A stretch of 64,000 nt of DNA, from NCBI GenBank assembly GCA_024449915.1, contig JAMZAV010001754.1, positions 62,001 through 126,000 on the forward strand, written 5' to 3'. Below the pieces are notes generated by a model. The model was not told the origin of the DNA. It did not search any database and worked only from the letters and a program-made list of their open reading frames with translations. This stretch comes from Sweltsa coloradensis (lineage: Eukaryota; Arthropoda; Insecta; Plecoptera; Chloroperlidae). Of this stretch, positions 32,881 to 43,710 are shown piece by piece (positions within the stretch are counted from its first letter, which is position 1; each line of letters opens with the position of its first letter). The position numbers and the translations under genes were made by a program.

Positions 32881-33561
32881 ATAATAGCTTTCCTAAATAT
32901 ACGCTCCATTCGAAATAAGGTGAAAAATTTAAAACTTTTTAAAATTTCCCCTTTTTCCCCAAAAAATTTTTTTTTTCTACCTTTCGGAGCACTGGCTCAC
33001 CCCCCGAAATTCCCCCTTTTTGGGGGGGAATCTAAAACTATGTGAATGTTGAGTTTCTTCGGGCCGCCCACATTCACCCATGGTGGGGGGTAGCAATACT
33101 ACCCAAAACCCCAAACCTTAATTTTCCCCCTTACTGTTATAAAATTTTCCCTGCCAAAAAAAGACTTCAAATTTTTGGGCTTTTTTCCGGGCCCTCCTTC
33201 CTAAACCCCCCAATTTATTATTCTTTCAATTTCCCGTTCCCCCCTTTTAGGGGATTTTAAATACCTTTTTAACCAACCCTTGATAAAGGAAATTTTTCCC
33301 TCATCACAAAAAAATTCCCCACGCTGACATCGTTCTATGCAGCGCCCCAATAATTCGACCTTCGGGGTCCCTTGTCCTCGCGAACTAAATTTTTGACTAG
33401 TTCGTTCATTCAATATCTATAAAAACCGGGCCACCCCCAAAACCCCTGTCAAAAGCCACCATTGTTCTCTCTTGGGACAACTTTTTTCACCACGATTCAC
33501 CCGTCACAGTTCTCTTCGAGCCAACAACACCGGCTTATCTGACCATCTCTTTTTACTCCCT
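32881..33561 (+). pseudogene. LINE apurinic-type endonuclease domain
   Basis: IIAFLNIRSIRNKVKNLKLF at the start corresponds to the N-terminal LN.RS..NK motif of the EEP-fold endonuclease that nicks target DNA. An internal segment EFLRAAHIH...GGVAIL (33045-33095) follows. GLSDHLFLLP at 33532-33561 is the C-terminal SDH motif with the catalytic Asp-His pair. At least three frame changes separate them. Length between the outer motifs (about 225 codons) is normal. Confidence 0.68.
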
Positions 33562-34439
33562 TAAAACTCTCCCTCCCTAATTTTCCCGTCCAAAATGCTC
33601 CCAAAATTAGTGTCAAAAAACCCTCCTTTAGTCCGGTCCCAAAATTGCTTATTTTCAGTCCCCGTTAAGGGGGGAGCTTGGGGATTCGCTGTCTGCTTCC
33701 CGGGGGGATGCGGACCAAATTTTTTCGCTCTTCCTGTCCCACTTTCCTCCCACTTTAACCAGCCTTTCCCCCCTTTAAACCCTCCAAAAAAAAAAAACTA
33801 AAGCTAACCCTGGGGTTTCTCAGGAACCCCCGTTCTGAAACCCAAAATTTGCGGCCCCCCCCCCCCCCCCCGGGTTCCCCCCCCCCCCCCCCCCCCTTCC
33901 CCCCCCCCCCCCCCCTTAAAAACCCCCCCCCCCCCCCCCTCTTCCAAACCTTGGAAAATGGGAAATTTTCTTAACCTTAAAAAAGGTCCCCTATGATTAA
34001 AAGCCCACAAGGAACCAAACCGGGGAATACTTAATTTTAAATGTCTTATTAAAAAAAGTTAATTTAAATGAAAAATTTTCAAATTCAAATTCTTTCAAAT
34101 GGGGAGCACTTTTAAAGACTTCTTCGTCAAATTTATGCAAATAGCCGGGGACTTCCAAAACCTTTTAAAAAGAAACTCTCCTCTCAAAAAACCAACTAAC
34201 CCCCCAGGGTCCCCTATCTTCTTATATCCCAATCACCCATGGAAATAACCAAAATTTTTGTCAAAAATAAGCACCCAAACACTCTTCGGGCTTTGATGAA
34301 GTGCCAGGTTCTCTTTTGTCCCAAGTGCGCTAAAACTCATCTCCGGGGCCCCCTGGCGTACATCATTAAACCCAAACATTTTTTAGAAAGGGGATTTTTC
34401 CCCCCCTAAACTAAAGGATCAAAGATAATCCCCACTATA

Positions 34440-35290
34440 AACACAAAGGGAAAAAATCGAATTAGCTATAGACCCATTTCCCCCTCCTCTCCTCTTCTCC
34501 AAAAAAATATTTTTAATGCCATGCAAAGACCGCCTAAAATCGTTTTTAAACTACCATAACAGCCTATTCCCCCCGCCAGCATGGGTTTTTTTAAAAAAAA
34601 ATCCACCACTTCCCCGCTATTTTTAGTTTTCTCTCCCCTCTTTTTCTGTCTTGGGCAAAGGAGATCAGGCGGTGGGGGCTATTTTAGATATGAAATAAAC
34701 CCCTTGGGGGGGGGGCAATAGACCCACAAATTTTCCGACAAAATTTTAAACTCTTGGGATTCGCGGAACACGCTTTAAATGGCTATCCTTTTTCTTCTGA
34801 CGTACCCAATTGTGGGCTCAAATCAAAAGTTTGGGCAAAATCATCACCAAAACCTTTTTTAAACCTCTTCCCATCCTCTGCGGGGTACCCCAAAAGGCCC
34901 CAAATTTTTGGGGCCCCTAGCCTACAAACCTCTATGTAATTTACCAATTTAACCCCTTTAGGGTGAAGGTAACTCAGCCAAAAATGCCCGATGGGGCTCA
35001 AACCACCTAAATTTCCCCCCCCCTAAATCTAAACCCATCATCACCCCCCCCCCCTAATGAACAAGGGAAATTCCAAAATTTCTCCTACTGCCCTGGTAAA
35101 CACCCCCCACCATAAACGCATTTAAAAAATAAGTATTTGTAATTTTAAAACCCCCAACAAAACTCCCTCTTTTTAGTTTTCCCCCTTTGGGGGGTCTGGA
35201 ATCTTTTATCATTCCCCGCTCCCCCTTTTAAAATAAATAGGCCTAAAAAACTTACAGAACACCTTGAATGGTTCACCCCTGTGAAACTCG
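34440..35290 (+). pseudogene. LINE reverse transcriptase fragment
   Basis: SYRPIS with LL following is the N-terminal RT block. LGIRGTRFKWLSFF is the conserved block before motif B, and CGVPQKAP (34878) is motif B of the palm, where the usual residues are G-P-Q-G-S. The catalytic YADD could not be found in the smeared sequence after 34920. Copying of the LINE RNA at the nick is the family function; this copy cannot encode it as read. Confidence 0.66.
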
Positions 35291-36212
35291 TTGCAAACCC
35301 AAATTCTAACAGGCTGTTACTTAATCAGAAAACTGAAACCAATTTGTCCACCCCCAGGGACTTTTTCTTTTTCTATTTTTGCACATATTTAACTCTCACC
35401 TATCATATGGGGCCCGCTGTTTTGGGGGTTCTCTCATGCCCCCTAGATTTTTTCATTCTCCAAAAAGAGCCCTTTGAATCAAGCCGGTGTCTCAAGACGG
35501 CAAATCATGGAGGATCTTTTTTAAAAAGCTTGGGGGGGTTTTTACGCTAGCCTGCACCCTCATAAAACAGCTGCTTAAAATTTTTTCCCCTCCAATGTAA
35601 ATCTCTTTCCTCTTAAAGAGTTTAGTGCCTCCCATAAAACCAGAGCCCCCTTTCCCCACCCCCCTCCCAGCCCACAAACCCGTCTCTCTTTTACAAGGCC
35701 CCAATACTTAGCCTCCATCCCCTATAACAAACTTCCAAACCCCATCCCAAAAAACCCGCCCCCCCCACTCCCTTCCCCTTTAAAAATCACCTTAAATTAT
35801 TTTCCCCACTGCCAAAAGTTTTTTACTCCATTAGAGAATACCTCAGGGGAGTGAATCTCCTTTCTTCAACTGGCTTAGGCCCATGCCGGGGCCCAGTATT
35901 ATTTTACCCCATTCTCAAATTTATTTGTGGGACTGGGGAACTCTCTGTCTGGGATTATATTGTCTCCTATTAATGGTACTGACAGTTCCCCAAAACCCGT
36001 GGCCCGGTATGGCTAAATTAGTATGGGATATATTTTGTTTATTTGCTTAGTGCTTAATTGGGTTTGTAGCTCTTTTCCTTGTATTTTTAAACCCAATTGT
36101 ATAATTTCCCAACAGGCACTAGCCCCATCCTAGTTTTTTTCATAATCTTGAAAGATGCCTATATGTATACATTTTATAGACAAATGGTAAATAAATACTC
36201 TAAATCTACTCT

Positions 36213-36430
36213 ACTCTAGCTCAGTGGGTTGGGATACGCTTACCGGGGATGCGCCCGACCACACTGACCCCTTACCCCTATCCCCTCTACACGGGCACAC
36301 TGCTCGAAATTCCCAGATAAAATCGCCCCATCTATCTTCTTTGCCTCACTCGGAAGGCCCTGCCTACAAAATTTCGAGTACATTTAAAAAAAAATGCGGC
36401 GCGGCCCTCTGTAATTATTTTTATTTTTTT
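36213..36430 (+). mobile_element. Possible tRNA-headed SINE
   Basis: CTAGCTCAGTGGGTTGGGAT at 36217 is a good tRNA A box. No clean B box follows within 60 bp. The segment ends in an A-rich then T-rich stretch. It directly follows the LINE tail. 36430-36890 has nothing else recognisable. Confidence 0.4.
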
Positions 36431-36889
36431 TAAAGAAATTTTAAAAATTTAATTTTTTTTTTTTTTGGGGGCTCGATTTTCACGGAAAATCGGAAAAAGA
36501 GGAGATCGGATAAGAGAGATCTTTCTGATTTGCAATGTTTTTAAATCATTAAAAAAACTGGGGCCCATGGCCCCCCGAAACCCCCACCGCACTACATGGG
36601 GGCATCCCCCCCCGCTTCCCATTGTCCAGGATAAAATAGGCCTACTAAAACAATCCTTTTAATTTTTTTTTTCTAAGTTTTGGGAACCCTCCCCCAGGGG
36701 TAGTGAGTATTTTCAAACACTAATTGTAGTAGGGTAGGGCCCAATGACATTTTGGGGCTAAAACCTTGCCCTATAGGGCAAGGCCCAAATTTGCCCTACC
36801 CTACAGGCAAGACTACTTTCTTATGTTCACAGGGCCTACATAAACAAGCCACGGATAAAACATCTTATAAGTTGGGCAGGTGGGCAGTC

Positions 36890-37128
36890 TAGTGCCCGTC
36901 CAGTGTGCGTTTGGTGTGTCCAGAGCGTGTTTGGTGCGCGTCTAGAGTGTGTCCAGAGCGCGTTCAGTGTGCGTCCAGTGCGGGTCTAGTGCGCGTCCAG
37001 AGAGCGTCTAGTGTGCGTTTGGTGTGTGTCTAGAGCGTGTTTGGTGCACATCTAGTGCGCGTAGAGTGCATCCAGGGGCCCCCCAGTGTGCGTCCAGTGC
37101 GGGTCTAGTGCGCGTCCAGTGCCAGTAC
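36890..37128 (+). repeat. GC-rich minisatellite, ~10-bp unit
   Basis: About 22 imperfect copies of GTCCAGTGCG or GTTTGGTGTG type units (GTCTAGAGTGTGTCCAGAGC and so on). A longer-period repeat is visible: CAGTGTGCGTCCAGTGCGGG at 36965 and 37083. Open frames across it are repetitive and not credible genes. Confidence 0.85.
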
Positions 37129-37328
37129 CCTCACACCCTGTTAGATTCTGTAGAATCTCTTTGGGTCTACAAAGTGCTTCTTTGTCAGGTATTATTATTT
37201 TGTTAATTTCCCTCGCATCTAAACACAAACATACCGCCTCTTCCTTATCAAAAAACTACCAACTGATTTACATTAATTAGGACTTGAAGCTCTTTCTATT
37301 ATTTTCCAGTGACTTGGACTTGAAACTG

Positions 37329-37948
37329 TTAACCCGAGAGTAGTCGCGTGTGGTCTTTTAGACCGACTTTTTTTTTCAATAGATGGTATTTGTACAGCGC
37401 GCATGCGTGGCTTGTCTAGTTCCGCCTACCTTCCCAAAATAGATTTGTGAAGTCAGTGTGCAATACGCGAATCAGTGTTCTGCAGAACTTCATCTAAGAT
37501 AAAGAGGTCCTTTTTCGGTTTGCTTGGTCTTTTCGACCCCCTGCGCGACTACTAAGGGAGGCAAAAATATGCATACTCAATCACTATTATAAGACATGTA
37601 TTTTGTTATTGTGGGTTGATTATTCTTTCAACATACAGTGTTGGCATAATATTACTGTTTTGGTCTACTAATAATTCGAACTACAGGGTGTTTAAAAAAC
37701 ATATTTTTATACCTTTTTGTAGGTTTGCAACATTCTGTGTTTGATTGATTATTGATTGATTATTGATTGATTTTTAATTGATAATTGATTAATATAACCA
37801 TGTATGCTGTCACATATATGATAAATTATCTTATATTGGTAATCAAAACGTCATCCTAACGTTATTAGCCCATAATAAATAATGCGGTCTAAAGGACCGG
37901 GCACGACTACTAACGTTACAAACAGGGGCGCGACTACTCTCGGGTTAA
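37329..37948. mobile_element. piggyBac-like MITE in TTAA
   Basis: TTAA (37329-37332) then CCCGAGAGTAGTCGCGTG on the left. On the right GCGACTACTCTCGGG then TTAA (37945-37948). TTAA target duplications with CCC-initiated inverted repeats are diagnostic of piggyBac. The word GCGACTACT also occurs subterminally, with GACCGGGCACGACTACTAAC on the right and GACCCCCTGCGCGACTACTA on the left. A (TTGATTGATTA)n microsatellite sits at 37738-37795. No transposase; the length is 612 bp between the TTAA copies. Confidence 0.93.
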
Positions 37949-38153
37949 TGTCATACTCCTGGTGGTGTTGTCTTTGGGGCTATGGATAGCCCTACCAGAC
38001 AGAAAATGTCGATCTATAGCCATTTGGTAAAAATTTAACAATATTGATAATGAAATTTCATATCAATGAGCATACCTTTAGCTAGCCTAGCCTAATAGAC
38101 ATACTGTGATCACAAAAACTTTTTTTTTTTTTTCTTGTGCAAAGTTGGCCTCT

Positions 38154-38351
38154 TCAGCCATTCTTCTGTCTTGCTATCCAATATAAGACTGCCTCCTTTT
38201 CTATCCTGCTCAGGCCCATCGGCAGGGAGTAAATGTCATTCTTGAGGGCGGCGCATCTGAAGAGATGCGCTCTGTCTTGATCTTCTAAATTACAAAGTTT
38301 GCGGGTGGCCGGTTCGTTGGTAATGTTGAAGCGGTGCAGGTGGTGCTGCAA
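38154..38351 (-). pseudogene. LINE C-terminal His/Cys segment
   Basis: 65 codons ending at the natural stop: HLHRFNITNEPATRKLCNLE, then DQDRAHLFRCAALKND. The C-x8-H-x3-C arrangement is the small zinc-binding tail that follows RNase H in I-group LINEs. The stop lies 21 bp before the poly(A). Same tail at 1780-1990. Confidence 0.75.
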
Positions 38352-38512
38352 GACGTCGTGGACCGGTTACAAGCCGGAAAGGGGGCGGTGGCCGTCTTCC
38401 TCGACCAGTCTTTGTCGGGCCCCTTTTTTTGATCTGGGTCCACCAGTTTTTTTGTTAGTCGTGAAGTCTTTCTGTGGTGTTTCTGAAGATCCTTTTTGTG
38501 GTTGACTTGATC

Positions 38513-38953
38513 TTAGTTTTGACATTTGGTAGGAGAGAGGCGCTGCTGGTGGTTGCGGTGCTTTTGTGGCATTTTTTGGCCAGAGTCTGCCTTTTCATTC
38601 CCCAGATCTTGCAGTGGGCTGGGATCCATTGAGTCTCTAATAGTTTGTTTTGCTCCCGGTTTGCCGACAAGGGAGTTTTTGAAAAGCAGCAATTTAGGAT
38701 GGAGGTTCGCTGCTTGAGAGACAAATTGGATGGCTGAGACGCTGTCGCTTAGGATCAAAAATTTTTGTCTTGTTGGGGGGGAAGGCGGGGGTCTCGGCAA
38801 TTTTTTCGGCCGCCCTGGCAATGGCTGCGACCTCAGCGTCGAAGTATGTTCGCCAGCTCCCATTGGAGTGGCTTTTTCAAAGAAGATGCAGTGGATGCCG
38901 TAACCTGTTCTGTTTGTAGCCGAGTCATAGGAGCCGTCTGTGAAGATGTGCAC
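38513..38953 (-). pseudogene. LINE RNase H domain
   Basis: 146 codons. IFTDGSYDSATNRTGYG carries the first catalytic Asp (DGS). FLILSDSVSAIQFVSQ carries the Asp of SDS. The end QWIPAHCKIWG.EKAD is read only by joining two frames (38455-38724 and this one) around 38600. The E of the second catalytic helix lies in the poorly preserved middle. RNase H removes the RNA strand after first-strand synthesis. Confidence 0.8.
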
Positions 38954-39233
38954 CCACTCTTGAAGAGGAAAGTGCTTCTTCAGGTGTTTCTCGGCAAGCT
39001 TTTTCAGTTTTTATGGTCATGGTCATCTTTCTTCTCGATGCCGTCAATTTTGGTCCCCGGGGCAAGCTGATTGGACTTGTCCGGCAGAAGCTCGGGGAGT
39101 GGTACGTCAAGTGGTGCACGTGGTGCTTCTAGGAGGATAGGACAGTTTTTACTTTTCAGTTGGTGGGACTGTTTCAGCAAAGTTAGTGTGCGCCTTGACT
39201 TTTGAGGTTGGGTAGTTGAGCATTTGTCGGGGT

Positions 39234-39507
39234 TTAGGCGCGCCAGTTTTTCGTGCAGTTGGACAGCGCGCTGCTCTCTTCCCTTAGCTGTAGAGGCTCA
39301 ATTTGGCTGAACCACTCCATGGCGATAATTGGGGTGGTTTTCACTGCTCCCGTTTGAGGCGAAGGGCTCGATTTTGGGACTCTGTCGACATGGCCGGCGT
39401 GCGTTGCGGCGGCGGCAGGGAAAGACTTCGGTGCCGTACTCAATGGCTGGTCTGATGTACGTTTTGTAGGCCCGCGCCAGAGTGTCTAGTTTTGCGCCCC
39501 AGGACAA
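39234..39507 (-). pseudogene. LINE RT-RNase H connection
   Basis: WGAKLDTLARAYKTYIRPAI, then EYGTEVF, is the conserved block after the RT palm in non-LTR elements. A frame change then leads to AVKTTPIIAMEWFSQIEPLQ. Same segment at 700-930 in the truncated copy. Confidence 0.75.
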
Positions 39508-39789
39508 CCGGCTACCCTTTGAAGGAGTCGTAGTCGTTTTTGGCCCTTCTCTGCAGCCTTTTCAAAGTGGATCTTGCCGGTCATTTTTTGTCGAGAGTCA
39601 CCCCAAAGGGTACTTCATCTCATCTGTCTGTTTAATCTGTTCGCCATCAAGAGTGATTTTGAACTTGAAGGGATTGTGACTCATCGTGAAGTAGGTGCAG
39701 ATGGTTTTGCTGCAGTTTATCTTAAAGCCCTGCACTTTGATCCAGCCTGCAGCTATCGTCATGGCGAGGCCCATTTTTTGCTTCAGTCC

Positions 39790-40399
39790 AACCGGACATT
39801 TTCCTGTGAAAAAGATGACAAAGTCGTCTGAAAAAACTTTGACGACAAGGCCAGGTATTCGATTCAATAGTTTGATGAGTCCAAATTTATTGCAATTTTG
39901 AAGACGGTCGGCGCTGTGATTGTACCTTTAGCAACTCCGGCTCGCGTCTTACGTGTTTTGCTATGGGCACCTTTGTGGACCACCTTGATACGCCTCTTGT
40001 TAATGAAGTCGTGGAGCCATCTGACAATGTGTTTGGTACTTCATCTTTGATCATCTGCTTGACTGCCATGACCCGGGCGGTGGAGTCGAAAGCTCCAGAA
40101 AGGTCGATGGAGACAGCCAGTGTGCTTTCACCTTTGCTGAAACCCCTTTTGACGTCTGCGCAAAATAGGCGACTTGGTCTGTGGTGCCTTTGGTGTTGTC
40201 GAAAACCTGCCTGGTCTTCGGCGATGATGTAGTTGCTTTCGAGGTAATTATCCAAGCGTGCATTGACTATTTTCTCAGCCGTCTTTGCAAAGGGCGCTTG
40301 TGAGGGCAATTGACGATAGCTGGCAGGGTCAGAGGCGTCTTTCTCAGGCTTCAGAATTGGCGTGATGAAGGCCAATTTTCCAGCTTGATGGGACTTCAC
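39790..40399 (-). pseudogene. LINE reverse transcriptase
   Basis: Fingers/palm blocks in order: KLAFITPILKPEKDASDPAS, YR (normally YRPI, here YRQL), AEDQAGFRQHQ, motif A AVSIDLSGAFDS with the catalytic Asp, then in another frame WLHDFINKRRIKVVHKG and motif B RAGVAKGTITAPTVF (near 39945-39900), and motif C VFSDDFVIF (39840-39815). Motif C has S before DD where Y or F plus A is typical, and motif B has AKG instead of PQG. Two frameshifts separate motif A from motif C. Apart from these breaks the domain is complete. Confidence 0.82.
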
Positions 40400-40789
40400 T
40401 GGTCCAGAACTGGTTTATGGGTCGAGGACAAGTTTCCGTGCCTTAGGTCCCAGGTGTTTAAGGAATTCAACATGAATTTGTCAGGGCCAGGGGCTTTTTT
40501 GTTGTCTAGTTTTATGATTGCATAATCCAGCTCCTGGGAGGGGAAAGGCCGATTGTAAGCGTTGTTTGGCATGTGCTTGTACTTAAATTTTTGGCACCTT
40601 TTTTGGCTTCTTCTTAGAGGGCTGCTTATGGTGGTTAAGTGTCTGCACAGGACATCAGCCTTTTTTGTTAGTCACCTGCATATTTCCTTTATAGAGAAGA
40701 GGAGCATTTTCTTTTTCTGGCTTTGCTTTTTTCCCACATAATTGGAAGGTAGATGTGAGGGCCTTGTAGGAGTCTTTTCTATAGTCCAG

Positions 40790-41085
40790 ATTCAACAGAA
40801 AATTTCTAAATTTCTGCTCTTTTTCCTCGTCGATTGCTTTGGTGAGGTTGTTTTGAGCTTTAAGAAGCTTTCTTTGCTGGTTGGAGTCTTTTGCTGTTTT
40901 GTATCTTGTCTACATTTGTTACGCTTTATCCCCAGATTTTCAAGCTTTTTGCTCCAAAAGGGTTTGTAGTTTTTCGGAGCCTCTGGGAATGTGTTCGCGT
41001 GCAGCTTCAGTATTTTCTCCTCCAGCAGTTTTGTATCTCGATGTGGGTTGCCCGAGAGATGGGTGGTGGAGGCCAGATTTTCCAT
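40790..41085 (-). pseudogene. LINE linker between endonuclease and RT
   Basis: Basic segment KPFWSKKLENLGIKRNKCRQ. The pattern FW...L..L...R is the conserved spacer just upstream of RT in non-LTR ORF2 proteins. 40400-40790 between it and the RT is less well preserved, with no stop-free frame. Confidence 0.65.
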
Positions 41086-41179
41086 GGTTTTGTGAAGTCA
41101 TTCATTTTGCCCTTCGGAAGTTCCACCTCAGGTAGGGATACTGCTCATTTTTGAAGCTGCTCTTTATGGCGCTGATTTT

Positions 41180-41665
41180 AATCACCTTATGACCCAACCC
41201 TGAGGGGCAATCGAGATTTTTTTGTTTAGGTCATCCGCAATTGATGAGTGGGCCATGACAAGATCTGGTCGGGAAGTGTATCCGGAGTTGGAGAGGAAAG
41301 TGGCCCTGTTCTCCTTGTCCGGGTCCTCGAGCAGGAAGAGTGCGTTCGAGTAGACCAATTCTGCTACAGTTTGTCCAACTGGAGTGGTCGACTCGTAGTC
41401 CCCAAACTTTGTGCGGAGCATTGAAATCGCCAACGATGATTGTGTTCCTCGAAACGTTGATGGTTTCGAGGGCAGCCGGTATGTTTTGTGGAGGGTTGGG
41501 AGGGTGTGGGGGTGTGGGGGTGTGGAGGGTAACTAACATTTTACAAAACATGTGGGCATATACCGGTGGGCCTACATGGATTGCTAATGTTTTATTGTTG
41601 AAGTCATCAACACAAATACAATAGGCCCTAATTGAAACATGAAATAAACTTACCAAGTTCATCAA
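41180..41665 (-). pseudogene. LINE endonuclease domain
   Basis: TIIVGDFNAPHKVWG (about 41445-41400) carries the GDFN.H motif of EEP-fold endonucleases. A frameshift leads to TAELVYSNALFLL-type sequence and SRPDLVMAHSSIADDLNKK, the segment before the C-terminal active site. A proline-rich insertion (TPTPPHPPNPP, about 41520-41490) sits before GDFN. The N-terminal N/E motifs are not visible. The domain nicks target DNA. The same domain appears at 63700-64000. Confidence 0.8.
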
Positions 41666-41689
41666 TATCTGTGGCCAAGTTCAGCTTGC

Positions 41690-42720
41690 ATGCATTGAGG
41701 CCTTCCGTTCTTCTCTCGGCCCCCATGTTCCAGTCTCTCCTCGCTGTTCCGCATCTGTAACAGATAAAAATATTGTTTGACTCTCAAAGGTCTAGGTCTA
41801 GGTCTACTGCATCCAGCTTCTTAGCAGGACAACACAATGTTTAAGTTCAAAGATAGAGGCCCAGGGATGTTACAAATAATAAGTCTGGAGGTAGAGTGGT
41901 CTATTGGGGGACAAAACAAGACGACATGCGCTCTGGTGGGTTTTGGGTGAAACTATTTTTGTGAGTATTTTGAAACGACACGACTGCCATCTATGTTAAA
42001 TTTATTGCCATATATATACGGGAAAAACGAGACGACATACCCCTGGGGGTTTTTGGCTGGAACTATTTTCGTGAGGATTTTTGAAACGACACGACTGCCA
42101 TCTATGTTTAACTTTATTGCCCAATACATAGGCTATAAAACAAACACAGGGAGTGTGAATGAGACTGAATAAATTCAGATTGTTTAGGCACCGGGTGCAA
42201 TTTCTAAAATTTATGTTTTGCTTGGGCTTGGGAAATGTGTCAACTTGCACGCACTTTATAAAAGTCTTGTTACACTATCAACTTGTTGGCACAACTTGTT
42301 GACAAGTCAACTTTCTGTGTGTGTCAACTCCATCAACTGTTGACGCCGTGACGGACATTTGGAACATTCCGTCGAGAGAACTGCCACTTTGAAACTGTTT
42401 CGTACCAAAATGGATAGTAATTTTGTAGACATGCTGTATACCTACAGCTGTGAATAACATTTAAAATGTCTTCTGTATGATCCCTGGGCTGTTTCCGCGG
42501 TCGATGATGAGGCACTGCTCGACGTTTCGCCACCCCTGTTGGTGGCTTTTTCAAGAAGAAGAAAACCCCCAACATGGGTGGCGAAACGTCGAGCAGTGCC
42601 TCATCACCGACACGACGAACAGCCAGGGATCATACAGAAGACATCTACGGGTCGTGAAAGGCCTACAACATCTCAACATTTAAAATATTGACAGAAGGCA
42701 TTAAAAGAGTTGTAGTGTAT
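41690..42720 (+). repeat. LINE-flanking segment shared by both palindrome arms
   Basis: CCAGTCTCCTCGCTGTTCCGC (with small changes), GTGTCAACTTG, CGTCGAGAGAACTGCCACTT and CAGAAGGCATTAAAAG recur in inverted order at 62690-63600. It contains no open frame of note. A near-duplicate of ~80 bp (ACGACACGACTGCCATCTATG) occurs at 41976 and 42087. It could be LINE 5' UTR or older flanking DNA that was duplicated with the LINE. Confidence 0.72.
42468..42674. mobile_element. Palindromic 207-bp insertion with 12-bp target duplication
   Basis: AACATTTAAAAT flanks it at 42456-42467 and 42675-42686. The other arm of the large palindrome lacks it (near 62770). The arms, 42468-42535 and 42576-42642, are reverse complements: GTCTTCTGTATGATCCCTGG ... 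GAGGCACTGCTCGACGTTTC on the left. A smaller stem GCCACC...GGTGGC lies in the loop. GAAACGTCGA within such hairpins recalls Penelope-like element termini, but I cannot confirm this. Confidence 0.8.
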
Positions 42721-43710
42721 TATTATTATTATTATTTAAATTCTTTATTTCAACGGGGCAAGCCCCCGAGTGCAATACAAAACATACATGATACATAATA
42801 CATAGTACAATTTAGAACAATAATACAGTAGATATATACAACAATTAAAAAGGATGTGTAGTTTGGGTATTGATTTGTGGTGGATTTGTGGTGCCTGGTG
42901 TTTTTGTGTAGTGTGTTTTGTTAAGTAATAGCCCTTTTTTCATTTAAAGGGTTTGGTAACTGGTTTGTTTCAAGAGTTTTGAATTGAAAAATTGGTAGTT
43001 TAGTGTATTCTAGAGATTTGAAACCATGTATTTTGGGAAAACTTTTGGCCACGGTGTTTTTTTTTGGGTCATGATTTGTTTTTCGTTAGGGTGGGTATCA
43101 TTGTCTTTAAGAGAAAAAAATTTCCTAGTTTTTTTAAGGTTTTCAAGGAGTTTTTTGGGGGCCCCCCCCTTATTTTAGAGTTAAAAACCCAAATTTTTTA
43201 AAGTTTCCCCCTAAACATTTTGCGGTGGGGGTTCCAGATCATCGACCCCGTGGTTCAAGTCCATTGAATATTGTGTTTTTTTTAAGGTTTGGGGTTTTTT
43301 AAAAATTAATTTTTTTTAAGTTGGGAACTTTTTTTCCATTTTTTAAAACCACCAATGACCAGTGTTTACCCCTTGTGTGGGTTTGATCCGGTTTGAATTT
43401 TTTATTAATTTTTTGGAGAAAAAGTTAAAACTTTTCCGGGCGCCATTAAAAAAAAAGGCCCTTTTTGGTTTTTGGGAGTTTGTAGGGAGATCTTTAAATT
43501 TTGGGGGGGTAATTTAAAAGGCAAAAAGGATTTAAATTTGGTTTTTTAGGGAGACCATTTAAAAGGGGGAAAAAAACCAAAACCAAAAAAACCCCATTTT
43601 TGTTTGAGTCGATGCCAATGTTTGTGTTTAAAAGTTAAAAGTCGCTAATCAAGCTCAGGATCTGTCACAGGTCCAAACCCTTTTAAAGCTTGTGAGTTAG
43701 TAGGGGTGGT

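Larger units (their letters stand above)
31230..36210 (+). mobile_element. CR1/L2/Jockey-type LINE, badly eroded
   Basis: Order of signals on the plus strand: a proline-rich, basic ORF1-like region (31283-32650); the endonuclease start IIAFLNIRSIRNKVKNL (32881-32931); the endonuclease end NNTGLSDHLFLLP (33523-33561); RT motif SYRPIS (34464-34481); LGIRGTRFKWLSFF (34751-34793); and motif B CGVPQ (34878-34892). There is no RNase H. A 3' region runs to an AAATAAATACTCTAAATC tail near 36190-36210. This order is that of CR1/L2/Jockey-clade elements. Frames change constantly and homopolymers are inflated (poly-C at 33857-33938), so the ends and the coding state are uncertain. Confidence 0.72.
38120..41690 (-). 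mobile_element. RNase H-bearing LINE (I superfamily type), longest copy
   Basis: Read on the minus strand: endonuclease (41665-41180), a basic linker (41085-40790), RT (40399-39790), connection (39507-39234), RNase H (38953-38513), a His/Cys C-terminal segment (38351-38154), and a short 3' end with GCCAACTTTGCAC plus a poly(A) of about 14 (38133-38120). This order is that of the I group (I, Nimb, Ingi, R1, LOA and relatives). The coding region is split over several frames, so this copy is probably dead or its sequence imperfect. Other copies are at 672-2026 (+) and 63690-64000 (+, running off the window). The 5' boundary is uncertain because the flank 41690-42720 is shared by two copies and could be 5' UTR. 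Confidence 0.88.

Noticed and set aside
42468..42642. Hammerhead ribozyme suggested by GAAAC and GATGAG words
   Set aside because: The CTGATGA, GAAA and cleavage-site elements do not occur in the required order with foldable stems on either strand.
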